22,549 bases of DNA from contig CAWZYQ010000055.1 in NCBI GenBank assembly GCA_963966275.1, positions 1 through 22,549 on the forward strand, given 5' to 3'. The position numbers were made by a program, and so were the translations under genes. The notes beneath the pieces are model-generated. The model did no database searches, was not told where the DNA came from, and was given only the letters and a program-made list of their open reading frames with translations. Below, piece after piece: positions 8,879 to 17,332 of the stretch. Origin of the DNA: UBA10427 sp003500135. Lineage in GTDB: Bacteria > Bacteroidota > Bacteroidia > Cytophagales > Cyclobacteriaceae. Each line of letters begins with the position of its first letter. Position 1 is the stretch's first letter.

Positions 8879-9170
8879 GTTTTTTTTTAGTCCTTTGTGG
8901 TGTTGTTCCTGTTGCTCACTCGTGCCGCTTTATAACCCACTGCTTGATTTTGAATTGAATAAAAAACTCTATCGGGCAACCATAAAGCTCATGTGCCGGG
9001 GCTGTAGGCAATGGTGGTGTGTTCGCCTAGCTGAACCTTATTAGGTATTTGTTCATGAATAATAAAGCTTTCCTGATCTGATAAAAATGCTTCCCTGAGG
9101 AGTATTAATAATCACAGTAACTTCATGTTAGACCATCACTGCGATATCAACTACAAATAAGTGAAAAAAA
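8879..9170. other. Gene-free spacer, possible remnant of kinase 5' end
   Basis: No intact gene. On the minus strand just upstream of the kinase frame, the words 'VSNRNNTTKD' followed by a stop lie one frame away from 'NVLKTGGRDKV'. They are separated by a nine-A run, so part of the kinase's missing N-terminal domain may persist here in decayed form. No terminator for the PBP gene was clear. Confidence 0.35.
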
Positions 9171-11501
9171 TCATTTTTGTTTTTCTTTCTTGCCAAAGAT
9201 CCTTTTCCACCACTTTGTTTTCTTTTTTTCTGGTTCCATAGCAGCTTTTTCGTCTTTATCTTTTTTCTTGCCAAAAAGCCATTCGAAGAAACTTTTTTCC
9301 TCTTTAAAGGGATCGCAATCCAATATTTGCCGGTAGTTATCGGGTAGGGGGGCAAAACGGCTGTTTACAAGGTTTTGGAAGCTTTTTGATTTATTCATCT
9401 GCCGGTAAAATTCAGCAAATATTGGAAGCGCCGTAGCTGCTCCCTGACCCAGCGTGGTCGAACGAAAGTGAATTGCCGGGTCATCACAACCGGCCCAGGC
9501 GCCTACCACGAGCGACGGGGAATATCCGATAAACCAGCCATCGGCATTGTTCTGGGTGGTTCCTGTTTTTCCTGCAAGGTTATTCCCTAAACCATAGGTA
9601 GTTCGCAAGCTGCGAGCCGTGCCTTCATCCACTACCTTTTGTAGCATATTATTGATCAGCATCGCCGTTTTTTTTGTAAAAACCTTCCTTGGTTCCGGTG
9701 GCCCTGCCTGCCATAAAACATGGCCGTCGCGGTCTTCTACTTTTAAAACAGCCAAAGGCTTTACAAAATTGCCCTCATTGGCAAATGTGCCGTAAGCAGC
9801 GGTCATTTCAAAAAGTGAAAAAGACGGGGCGCCAAGCGCTATTGATGGAACTTTTGGAATATCTGATTCGATACCCATTTTATTTGCATTCCTGACGGTC
9901 TCATCAATTCCTGCCGCCTCTAAGGTTTTCACTGCCACTGTATTGACCGATTCCATCAAGGCTCCTGTCATGGAGTATTTGCCTTCGTAGTTTTCATCTG
10001 CATTGCGCGGTTGCCATTCCTGATCACCTTCTTTGAAAGCTTTTTGTTCGGCTTTTACATAATCGCAGGGGGAAATGCCTTTTTCCAGGGCGGTGGCATA
10101 TACTATTGGTTTAAAAGTAGAGCCGATTTGTCTGTGGGCCTGATAGACATGATCATAAGGAAATGCTGTCTGGTCCACACCACCTACCCAGGCAAGGATG
10201 TGCCCGTCTTTGGGAGAAATAGCAATGAGACCGGCCTGCATTTGCATAAGATAATGTTTTACAGAATCCAGTGTGCTCCAGTTCTTTTGTTGCCATGCAC
10301 CATCAGACCAAATGTGCATGCTTCTTTTTAATGCCAGGCTATCTGAAATTTGCCCTTTAGTCAATCCCATTCTTGCCCAATTCTGATAGGCTTGTGAAGA
10401 CCGGACTGCTCTTGAAAGTATATCAGGTTGGCGGTCCCAGGGCTTCGAATCCGACCAATGTGCGTAAAATGATTTTTGAAGGGCTGCCATTTTTAAGTTT
10501 AAGGCCCATTCGGCCATGCTTTGCAGCTCGTAATCGAGGGTGGTGTGTATTTTAAGGCCATCGGTGTATAAAGAAGGCGCCAATTCATTGTCCTTTCCAA
10601 TTTCCTGAAGTATGTCCTTTAATTGTTTTTCAACATAGGCCTTGAAATAAGCGGCGATCGCTTTCTTTTCACTTTTCCCTTCAACAGCCAGTTTTATGGG
10701 TATTTGTTTCAGGCTATCCAAATCGATATTCGACCGCTGATGATCGTGCCACAACGATATTACCGTGTTTTTGCGCTGTATGGCCCGATCGAAGTGCCGG
10801 TAAGGGTTGTAGTATGAATTGGCCTTTAAAAGACCTGTTAAAAGTGCGGATTGGGGCAAATTGAGGTCAGGAGCTGATACATCGAAATAGCGCTTTGCTG
10901 CCGATTCGATTCCAAAAGCTCCTTCGCCAAATGGAACGGTATTCAGATAAAGGGCCAGAATTTCCTCTTTTTCATAAACCGCTTCAATGCGCGAAGCGAT
11001 GATGAGCTCTCTCAATTTATTGATGAGTATGTTAAATGATCCGAAATCCTGTCTCGGGAAAAGGTTTTTGGCCAACTGTTGCGTGATCGTGCTGCCGCCA
11101 CCACCGGTCCGGTCGCCCAGCAAGACTGTTTTAAAGATCACTCTTGGATAACTTAAATAATCAATGCCCTCGTGTTCATAAAAACGGGCATCTTCCGTAG
11201 CAACGAGTGTTTCTATGACATGGGGCGATATTTCTTCAAAAGGCACAATTATGCGGTCAAAAACATAATACCGGTCAATTTCCTTTCCTTTGCGATCCAG
11301 CAGGATCGATGCTTCCGGATTTTTGACCTGGCTCAACTGCTCTTTAGTAGGTAGAGGCGCCGGTATTTCCAACAGCACATAAATCACGGCGCTTGACATG
11401 AATAAAACAAAGGCGATCAAAATCACCCCAAGGGATTTGAGTAGCATTTTTAGCCAATTTATTTTTCTCTGAACCGATTTTTTCCTTTTTTTATTAGCCA
11501 A
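9171..11501 (-). CDS. mrcA: Class A penicillin-binding protein (PBP1A-type)
   Basis: This bifunctional enzyme polymerises and cross-links peptidoglycan from the inner membrane. The 776 residues comprise a basic N-terminus and one membrane segment (about 20-43), then a GT51 glycosyltransferase with EDARFYEHEGID (catalytic Glu103), GGSTITQQLAKN (135-146) and RELIIASRIE. The transpeptidase has all three motifs: STFK (461-464), SVN (518-520) and KTGT (645-648). The C-terminal tail is very Lys-rich and repeats a short word, FEWLFGKKKDK and later WWKRIFGKKEK. The gene is divergent from the glucosaminidase gene with a 96-base spacer, so the two cell-wall units may share a regulatory region. The start at ATG 11501 fits the usual short cytoplasmic tail. 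The family call is secure; the symbol is by similarity. Confidence 0.95.
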   Translation of the reverse strand: MANKKRKKSVQRKINWLKMLLKSLGVILIAFVLFMSSAVIYVLLEIPAPLPTKEQLSQVKNPEASILLDRKGKEIDRYYVFDRIIVPFEEISPHVIETLVATEDARFYEHEGIDYLSYPRVIFKTVLLGDRTGGGGSTITQQLAKNLFPRQDFGSFNILINKLRELIIASRIEAVYEKEEILALYLNTVPFGEGAFGIESAAKRYFDVSAPDLNLPQSALLTGLLKANSYYNPYRHFDRAIQRKNTVISLWHDHQRSNIDLDSLKQIPIKLAVEGKSEKKAIAAYFKAYVEKQLKDILQEIGKDNELAPSLYTDGLKIHTTLDYELQSMAEWALNLKMAALQKSFYAHWSDSKPWDRQPDILSRAVRSSQAYQNWARMGLTKGQISDSLALKRSMHIWSDGAWQQKNWSTLDSVKHYLMQMQAGLIAISPKDGHILAWVGGVDQTAFPYDHVYQAHRQIGSTFKPIVYATALEKGISPCDYVKAEQKAFKEGDQEWQPRNADENYEGKYSMTGALMESVNTVAVKTLEAAGIDETVRNANKMGIESDIPKVPSIALGAPSFSLFEMTAAYGTFANEGNFVKPLAVLKVEDRDGHVLWQAGPPEPRKVFTKKTAMLINNMLQKVVDEGTARSLRTTYGLGNNLAGKTGTTQNNADGWFIGYSPSLVVGAWAGCDDPAIHFRSTTLGQGAATALPIFAEFYRQMNKSKSFQNLVNSRFAPLPDNYRQILDCDPFKEEKSFFEWLFGKKKDKDEKAAMEPEKKKTKWWKRIFGKKEKQK

Positions 11502-11540
11502 TGATTAGTACTTTTTGTTTTGTTGCCATTAAGCGCAGCA

Positions 11541-11569
11541 CAAATATCATAATTAAAACCAAATTGCAA
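11541..11569 (-). promoter_or_regulatory. Possible promoter of the PBP gene
   Basis: On the minus strand a TTG (11567-11569) is followed after 18 bases by GATATTTG (11541-11548), one base off the Bacteroidota -7 consensus TAnnTTTG. It sits about 40 bases before the PBP start in the divergent spacer. Spacing and match are near but not exact. Confidence 0.3.
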
Positions 11570-11597
11570 TAGGCCGTATGAATTAAGGCCTGATATT

Positions 11598-12479
11598 ATG
11601 TCACCCGTAAAGAAGATTTCAGAAAGTTATCGCTTACTGCTCATTTTTTTTGGAGCGCTGATTTTGGCGCTTTTGGTTTTTACCCTCATGCAGACCAGTA
11701 AAAAGTCGGAATTGGTGAAGACATCGGTAATTTTTGCTTCCATAGAAAAACCGGAGGAAGTGCTGATACATGCAGATAGTATTGTGGTACCAATTGTTTA
11801 TGAGAATATTCCCGAAATCCGCGAGATGTCGCCTCAAAAGAGGAAAATGTACTTTATACATATTTTGCTGCCTTCAATTCTGTTGGTCAGGGAAGAAATG
11901 GAGGAAAACCGTAAGTGGGTGGCCAATATCCTGAAAGATAGTGTTGCGACTGCCGGGATGACGGATGTCGACAGTATAAGGCTATCAATGCTTCTGGAGG
12001 ATTTTAACACAGATGACCCAGAAGAACTGATGATAAGGTTACATACGCATCCAACCAGTATGGCGCTTGCACAGGCGGCAATAGAGACAGGCTGGGGGAG
12101 ATCAAGGTTTTGTAAGCAGGCAAACAATTTGTTTGGGATATGGAGTTTTAACAGCGCTGAACCACGTATGGCTGCCAGCCAGGACCGCGAAGGAAAAACG
12201 ATTTATGTTCGTAAGTACGACAATATTTATCAGTCGGTTCGCGATTATTATGTGATGATGGGGCGGGCGCCTGCCTTTTCAAAATTCCGATACCATCGCA
12301 GGCGAAGTCAAAATCCATATGAATTGATATGGTTTTTGAAAAAATATTCCGAAAAACGGCTTGAGTATGTAGTGATGTTGCGCAATGTAATCGCAAATAA
12401 CCAGTTGACCAGGTATGATCATTACCAACTCGCCCCATATAAAATGGACACTACCCTGAGAACATATGCGTCATATTAA
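11598..12479 (+). CDS. Bax-like glucosaminidase-domain protein
   Basis: 293 residues. One membrane segment near the N-terminus (about 12-31) anchors a periplasmic domain. The glucosaminidase (GH73/Bax-like) core shows ALAQAAIETGWGRSRFCKQA, with the presumed catalytic Glu163, then NNLFGIW and a tail with 'RKYDNIYQSVRDYY'. This is the Bax family pattern, for enzymes or binders that cut the glycan backbone of peptidoglycan. Its last 14 bases overlap the start of the deacetylase gene, so the two are almost certainly translated from one mRNA and both probably act on cell-wall glycan. The start is ATG 11598. Confidence 0.9.
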   Translation: MSPVKKISESYRLLLIFFGALILALLVFTLMQTSKKSELVKTSVIFASIEKPEEVLIHADSIVVPIVYENIPEIREMSPQKRKMYFIHILLPSILLVREEMEENRKWVANILKDSVATAGMTDVDSIRLSMLLEDFNTDDPEELMIRLHTHPTSMALAQAAIETGWGRSRFCKQANNLFGIWSFNSAEPRMAASQDREGKTIYVRKYDNIYQSVRDYYVMMGRAPAFSKFRYHRRRSQNPYELIWFLKKYSEKRLEYVVMLRNVIANNQLTRYDHYQLAPYKMDTTLRTYASY

Positions 12480-13557
12480 TTATATCCTTTTGCTTTTTAT
12501 AATTTTATCGGCCTGCCATAAAAAGAAGGAAGAAAAGGATGGAACCCAAAGCCTCACCGAGCAAAAAGAAAAGGCGCAGATTGTAAAAGAGGTCGATCAG
12601 GGAATGCCTGAATCAGAAATTGTAGTTTTTGTGCTGCATCGATTTAATGATCAGCGGTTTCCTTCAACCAGCATTTCTACAAAAAAGCTAAAAGAAATAT
12701 TTGAATATTTAAAATCAGAAAATATCCAGGTGGTCAGCGCTTCCGAAGCCGTTGATCTTGTTTATGACAATCAAGCAGACACTATTCGAAGGGTGGTTTT
12801 CACCGTTGATGACGGTTACCAATCATTTTATACGGATGGATACCCATTGTTCGAAAATTATGGTTTTCCGGTAACGCTTTTTGTCAATACCGAAAGTGTA
12901 GGCTGGTCGGATTATCTGGGTTGGGACCAGCTCAAAGAATTGACCAAAAAAGGTGTGGAAATTGGGAATCATTCCCACAGCCATGCCCACATGCTTACCA
13001 TTTCGCATGATACCAGCGCCTTTTTTAAACATGACCTTAAAAAAGCTCACACCTTGCTTGCAGAGCGCCTGGCATTTAAGGGTATTTATGCCTATCCTTA
13101 TGGAGAACACCTCGAACCTTTTCATCGTTGGCTCAGGGAAGAAGGCTACATAGCGGCATTTTCGCAGCAGTCGGGGGTATTTCATGAGCAGTCAAATAGA
13201 TATTGTATTCCCAGGTTCCCCTTAAATGATGCACTGGCCGAAATGGCTGCGGTGAAGGAAAAAGTAAATATGAATGCTTTACGAGTAGATATGAATTGCC
13301 AGGTAGGTTTGCAAAAATCGGAAAAACCGGCGCTGATAGTTGTGATAAAAGAAAAAGGATTGCGCATGGATCAATTGCAATGTTTTACCGGAGGTGGCCG
13401 CTGTTCTATTACCATGAATGGCAATACAGTAGCGCTCAAAGCCAATTCACCGTTAAAAGGAAGACGAAATAAATATACTTTAACCGCCCCCGACAATAAA
13501 GGGAAATGGCACTGGTTCAGTTATGTTTTTGTAAATACCGAAGTTCCGGAGAATTGA
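12466..13557 (+). CDS. Lipoprotein polysaccharide deacetylase (NodB-like)
   Basis: 363 residues with a short signal peptide and lipobox LSAC (Cys17). The NodB-homology domain has TVDDGY (113-118) as motif 1, with metal/catalytic Asp115-Asp116. NHSHSHAHM supplies the H-x3-H metal ligands (His169, His173). YAYPYGEHL (209-217) serves as motif 3. The C-terminal ~100 residues, with two Cys (CFTGGGRC), look like a small beta-rich extra domain that I do not recognise. The start overlaps the glucosaminidase gene by 14 bases. Likely substrates are N-acetylated or O-acylated cell-wall or surface glycans; coupling to the glucosaminidase favours peptidoglycan. No terminator was clear before the remnant that follows. 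Confidence 0.9.
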   Translation: MRHINYILLLFIILSACHKKKEEKDGTQSLTEQKEKAQIVKEVDQGMPESEIVVFVLHRFNDQRFPSTSISTKKLKEIFEYLKSENIQVVSASEAVDLVYDNQADTIRRVVFTVDDGYQSFYTDGYPLFENYGFPVTLFVNTESVGWSDYLGWDQLKELTKKGVEIGNHSHSHAHMLTISHDTSAFFKHDLKKAHTLLAERLAFKGIYAYPYGEHLEPFHRWLREEGYIAAFSQQSGVFHEQSNRYCIPRFPLNDALAEMAAVKEKVNMNALRVDMNCQVGLQKSEKPALIVVIKEKGLRMDQLQCFTGGGRCSITMNGNTVALKANSPLKGRRNKYTLTAPDNKGKWHWFSYVFVNTEVPEN

Positions 13558-13575
13558 TTATTGTGATCGTGTTAA

Positions 13576-13985
13576 TTAATAATTCATGATGTATCCCGTT
13601 GGATTGGCCTCCCTTTCAAGGCTTAGTTTTTTAAGCAGGCGGAAACGGCCTATTTCAACGCCCCTTACTGAAATGTTGAGCAATTAAGCAATCTCTTTGA
13701 TAGAGAGGTTCATTCGTAAATATGCCGTTTATTTGCGTTCCTGCGGGGTAAGGCCGGGAAATTCCATTTTAATGCGATTCATGAAATCGCCATATACCTG
13801 ATCAAAATGTAATTCAAACTGGCGCCAATCCTGGTCCAGTTCAATGTTATGGTCAATATCCTTGATGATCTGCCGAATGACCATTTTTACCAATTCATTG
13901 CGTTCTTTTTTCAGAATGCTGTTCAGCTTATTCTTAATCCCACCAATCAGTTCGTTTTTATTCATTAGGTGCATGGTAGAAGAAG
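13576..13985 (-). pseudogene. Tail of a Y_Y_Y/LuxR-type regulator, decayed
   Basis: Minus-strand reading gives STMHLMNKNELI, a helical linker, then 'DQDWRQFELHFDQVYGDFM' and 'FPGLTPQERK', the hallmark end of Bacteroidota triple-tyrosine-motif regulators with a LuxR HTH. The frame meets TAA at 13729-13731. It then continues as AYLRMNLSIKEIA, meets a second TAA at 13684-13686 where the family has Gln, and continues LLNISVRGVEIGRFRLLKKL to a natural stop at 13576-13578. Everything N-terminal (propellers, Y_Y_Y, membrane segment) is missing. The homology stops near 13985, exactly where GH16 similarity starts on the other strand. It is non-functional. Confidence 0.85.
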
Positions 13986-14688
13986 CCGAATCCGGGGAAG
14001 TGGCCAAACAACACCGCTGGAAATAGTTGGGGATGGGGCAATAATGAACGACAACATTATACCTTTAAAGATCCTGAAAATGTAAGAGTTGAAGACGGTG
14101 TGCTCTATTTCCAGGCCAAAAAAGGACCCTTTAACCATAAGAAGCTATCTTCGGTCAGACTTATTACAAATAATAAAGCACACTGGAAATATGGCAGGGT
14201 AGATTTGATGGCCAAATAAATTGCCCAAAGGACGAGGTTTATGGCCGGCGATATGGATGTTGCCGATGAATAACACTTATGGTAACAGGCCACAAAGTGG
14301 TGAGATTGACATCATGGAACACGTCGGGTACAAACCCGATACAGTATTTGCATTTGCCACGGCTTATACCGAAGCTTATAATCACTCCATAGGTACAGAA
14401 AAGCCGAACGGTAAATTCGTTGAAAATGTTTACGATGACTTTCATGAATATCCGCTTGAATGGATCCCTGAAGCGTATCATGTATACATGGATGGTGATT
14501 GGTTCTTTACATTTAACAATGAAAATAAAACATCGGCGGAATGGCCTTATGACCAACCGTTCTTCCTGATAATAAATCTGGCAGTTGGTGGGAAATGGTG
14601 AGGTAGAAATGGTGTGGACACAACTGCTTTCCCTGCTGAAATGGCAATAGGGTATGTTCGTGTTTATCAGAAAAAAGAACTGGAATAA
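13986..14688 (+). pseudogene. GH16 beta-glucanase (laminarinase-like), headless and broken
   Basis: The plus frame reads PNPGKWPNNTAGNSWGWGNN, then ERQHYTF and KYGRVDLMAK, and stops at TAA 14217-14219. A direct duplication AAATAAAT (14214-14221) causes this; removing one copy restores AKLPKGRGLWPAIWMLP. The catalytic motif GEIDIMEHVG (the family's ExDxxE) follows. A TGA at 14599-14601 interrupts LAVGGKW|GRNGVD, where the family has Gly. The frame then runs to VRVYQKKELE and stop 14688. No signal peptide or N-terminal part is present: a stop lies just before KKPNPG. The living family cleaves beta-1,3 or mixed glucans outside the cell. This copy has lost its head, one frame and one codon. Confidence 0.9.
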
Positions 14689-14696
14689 AATTACAA

Positions 14697-15581
14697 CTAA
14701 CTGAGTCTCCGGGTGATTTCTTCGGGATAATCGGGCATAGCGCCTGAAGAACTGCAAACGAAAGCCGATACTTCTACAGCATTTTGGTGTAGGGTTTCAA
14801 GAGGCAGGTTTTGCAAAAGTCCGGAGACCATAGTCGCTGTAAAAGAATCGCCGGCGCCTACCGTGTCGGCTAATTCTATTTTTGGGGTTGGTAAAAATGA
14901 TTTTTGTGAGCCGCTAAAAATGTAGCTGCCTTCGGTTCCCATGGTCAGGGCAATGACGGACAAGCCAAAATCATGCAATAGTTGGTCGATTACGCTTTCT
15001 AATACATCATCCAAATCAAATAATCTTATTAAAACGTCCAACTCTTCTTCATTCAGTTTGAGGACATTGGCAATATTCAGGCTCTCTTTAATGGTGCTTT
15101 TATCATAGTACAGTTGGCGCAGGTTGATATCATATACCTTTAAACAGTTTTTTCTACTGTTCTTTAAATAGCGCATTATGGTATTTCTCGAGGTCTCATT
15201 GCGTTGAGCCAACGAACCGAAACAAATAGCATCGGCCACTTCCACTATTTTCTCGGCAGATCTTGAGAAAGGGATGTTATCCCAGGCCACTTCTTCGATT
15301 ATATTATAGGTGGGCACACCGTCCGAATCGAGTGTTACTTCAACGGTTCCTGTAGGATGTTCACTATCCAGGTTTATCAGGTTCCCAAGATTTTTCTCAT
15401 TAATTATTTTTAATATTTCGTTGCCCAGTTGATCATTTCCAACCGCACTGATTATATAGCCTTTATTGCCTTGTTTTTGAGCGTGGTATGCAAAGTTGGC
15501 AGGAGCGCCTCCCAACATTTTACCACCTGGAAACAAATCCCACAGTATTTCCCCGATTCCTACAATAGTGAAGTTTCTCAT
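14697..15581 (-). CDS. PfkB-family sugar kinase (fructokinase-like)
   Basis: A 294-residue ribokinase/PfkB-fold kinase that phosphorylates a sugar with ATP in the cytoplasm. Seen are GIGEILWDLFPGG at the N-terminus, LGGAPANFA (23-31; substrate-binding motif 1), AVGNDQLG (46-53), and DTVGAGDSFTA (239-249) with the catalytic-base Asp245. The 'GEILWDLFP..LGGAPANFA' type is that usually annotated as fructokinase, but the sugar cannot be read from sequence. It converges with the GH16 remnant, 8 bases away, and may have belonged to the same lost sugar-use locus. The start is ATG 15579-15581. Confidence 0.9.
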   Translation of the reverse strand: MRNFTIVGIGEILWDLFPGGKMLGGAPANFAYHAQKQGNKGYIISAVGNDQLGNEILKIINEKNLGNLINLDSEHPTGTVEVTLDSDGVPTYNIIEEVAWDNIPFSRSAEKIVEVADAICFGSLAQRNETSRNTIMRYLKNSRKNCLKVYDINLRQLYYDKSTIKESLNIANVLKLNEEELDVLIRLFDLDDVLESVIDQLLHDFGLSVIALTMGTEGSYIFSGSQKSFLPTPKIELADTVGAGDSFTATMVSGLLQNLPLETLHQNAVEVSAFVCSSSGAMPDYPEEITRRLS

Positions 15582-15664
15582 AATTAATGCCTTCTGCTTG
15601 CTAATTTAAGAAGTTAATTGATATAGACTATTCAAGAAAGACATTTGTTGCTATAAAAGGCATT

Positions 15665-15695
15665 AAAAAAAAGCCGCTCAAACGAAACGGCTTTT
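15665..15695 (-). terminator. Intrinsic terminator downstream of pckA
   Basis: On the minus strand AAAAGCCG (15688-15695) pairs with CGGCTTTT (15669-15676) across an 11-base loop, followed by a run of eight T's (15665-15672, overlapping the stem end). It sits 24 bases after the pckA stop and ahead of the sugar kinase gene, so it should separate the two transcripts. The A-rich flank could let it work weakly in the other direction too. Confidence 0.85.
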
Positions 15696-15718
15696 CTGAA
15701 TTAAAACAATTGTTAAGC

Positions 15719-17332
15719 TTAGGCAAATTCGAGATTTGGCTTGGGTGCTCCAGCCAAAATTTCCTCGTTTGCAAATTCCTCAAACTTCGAAAAATTGTCA
15801 ATAAACGCACCTGCCAGTTTGTTGGCCGAGGCGTAAAATGCCTGATCGTCGTTCCAGCACTGTTTTGGACTAAGAATTTTATCAGGCACATCCGGACAAG
15901 AGGTAGGCATATCAAACCCGAAGATTGTATGCTTTTTATAGTCCATATTGTCCAGTTGGCCAACAAGGGCTGCTTTGATCATAGCACGGGTGTAAGAGAG
16001 CTTCATTCGATCGGCCTTTCCATAGGGCCCCTGGGCCCAACCTGTATTGACCAGCCAAACATTTACTGCGCCATCTTTAATTTTTTTCCCTAAGAGCTCG
16101 GCATATTTAGTAGGATGCAAAGGTAGAAAGGCTGCACCAAAACAGGCCGAAAAAGTGGGTTGCGGTTCAGTGACGCCTATCTCAGTACCTGCCACTTTGG
16201 AGGTATAACCGGAAATAAAATGATACATGGCCTGTCCCGGCGAAAGCTTAGATATTGGTGGCATTACTCCAAAAGCATCTGCTGTGAGAAAAAATATATT
16301 TTTCGGAGGGGGGCCAACGCTTGGCTCAGTAGCATTTGGGATATGATGTATCGGATAAGATACCCTTGTGTTTTCTGTTACTCTGGTGTCCTTATAATCA
16401 ACTGTGCGTGTACCAGGATAAAAACGGGTATTTTCAAGTACGGCTCCAAATTTAACGGCTTCCCATATCTGAGGTTCTTTTTCTTTGGAAAGGTCGATAA
16501 CCTTTGCATAGCAGCCACCTTCGAAATTGAATACTGCATCCTCAGTCCAGCCGTGCTCGTCATCGCCGATGAGTTTGCGATTGGGGTCGGCGGAAAGGGT
16601 GGTTTTACCAGTGCCGGAAAGGCCAAAAAACACAGCTGTGTCATCGTCGTTCCCTATATTGGCCGAGCAATGCATGGAAAGTACATGATTTTCTTCAGGC
16701 AGGATATAGTTCAACACTGAAAAAACACCCTTTTTAATTTCACCGGCATAACCCGAGCCACCAATCAAAATGACTTTTTTGGTAAAATTGATCAATGCAA
16801 AGTTGCTATTTCTAATGCCGAATCGTTTAGGGTCGACCGTGAATTCGGGTGCATCCAATATGGTCCATTCCGGTTGAAAACCCTCTAATTCTTCATTTGT
16901 TGGTCGAAGGAACATGTTGTAACAAAAGAGGTTTTGCCATGCCTGCGTATTCACAAACCGTATTTTCATTTTGAATTTTGGATCGGCGCCTGCATATCCG
17001 TCGCGGACATATAGCTCTTTTGCATAAAGATACTTGATCATCTCGTCGTATATCTCATCAAATATCCCCGGTTCGATAGGTTGGTTGATGCTGCCCCACC
17101 ACACTGTAGAAGCTGTTTTTTTGTCTTTGACAATATACTTGTCTTTGGGGGCCCTTCCTGTGAATGAACTTGTGTCAACCATAATGGCTCCGGTGTCGGT
17201 CATTACACCTTCTTTCTTTCTTAAAATTTCCTCGTACATCTCGGCGGGGGAATAGTTCCAATGTACTTCGGCAGATTTGATGCCTATATCATACAAATCT
17301 GAAACCTTTGATCTAATTCCTGTCTCTCGCAT
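15719..17332 (-). CDS. pckA: Phosphoenolpyruvate carboxykinase (ATP)
   Basis: Converts oxaloacetate and ATP to phosphoenolpyruvate, CO2 and ADP, the entry step of gluconeogenesis, in the cytoplasm. The 537 residues are full length. Visible are GSGYAGEIKKGVF (192-204), Walker A GLSGTGKTTLS (237-247), IGDDEHGW (255-262) with metal-binding Asp residues, FEGGCYAK, and the adenine-site segment ENTRVSYPIHHI. The start is ATG 17330-17332. The 211-base upstream gap contains a short inverted repeat TGAGG-AATA-CCTCA (17388-17401) and a TATATTCG box one base off the -7 consensus. Neither is proven. A strong terminator follows. Confidence 0.97.
   Translation of the reverse strand: MRETGIRSKVSDLYDIGIKSAEVHWNYSPAEMYEEILRKKEGVMTDTGAIMVDTSSFTGRAPKDKYIVKDKKTASTVWWGSINQPIEPGIFDEIYDEMIKYLYAKELYVRDGYAGADPKFKMKIRFVNTQAWQNLFCYNMFLRPTNEELEGFQPEWTILDAPEFTVDPKRFGIRNSNFALINFTKKVILIGGSGYAGEIKKGVFSVLNYILPEENHVLSMHCSANIGNDDDTAVFFGLSGTGKTTLSADPNRKLIGDDEHGWTEDAVFNFEGGCYAKVIDLSKEKEPQIWEAVKFGAVLENTRFYPGTRTVDYKDTRVTENTRVSYPIHHIPNATEPSVGPPPKNIFFLTADAFGVMPPISKLSPGQAMYHFISGYTSKVAGTEIGVTEPQPTFSACFGAAFLPLHPTKYAELLGKKIKDGAVNVWLVNTGWAQGPYGKADRMKLSYTRAMIKAALVGQLDNMDYKKHTIFGFDMPTSCPDVPDKILSPKQCWNDDQAFYASANKLAGAFIDNFSKFEEFANEEILAGAPKPNLEFA

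Noticed and set aside
14221..14601. Independent 126-residue GH16 protein starting at TTG
   Set aside because: Both its upstream and downstream neighbours continue the same family in adjacent frame or after a single stop, so it is the middle of a broken gene.
14239..14757. Minus-strand open frame over the GH16 remnant
   Set aside because: The plus strand carries clear GH16 motifs (GEIDIMEHVG); this is its antisense shadow.
16160..16720. Plus-strand open frame of 186 codons inside pckA
   Set aside because: Antisense shadow of a fully conserved enzyme; no protein-like pattern.
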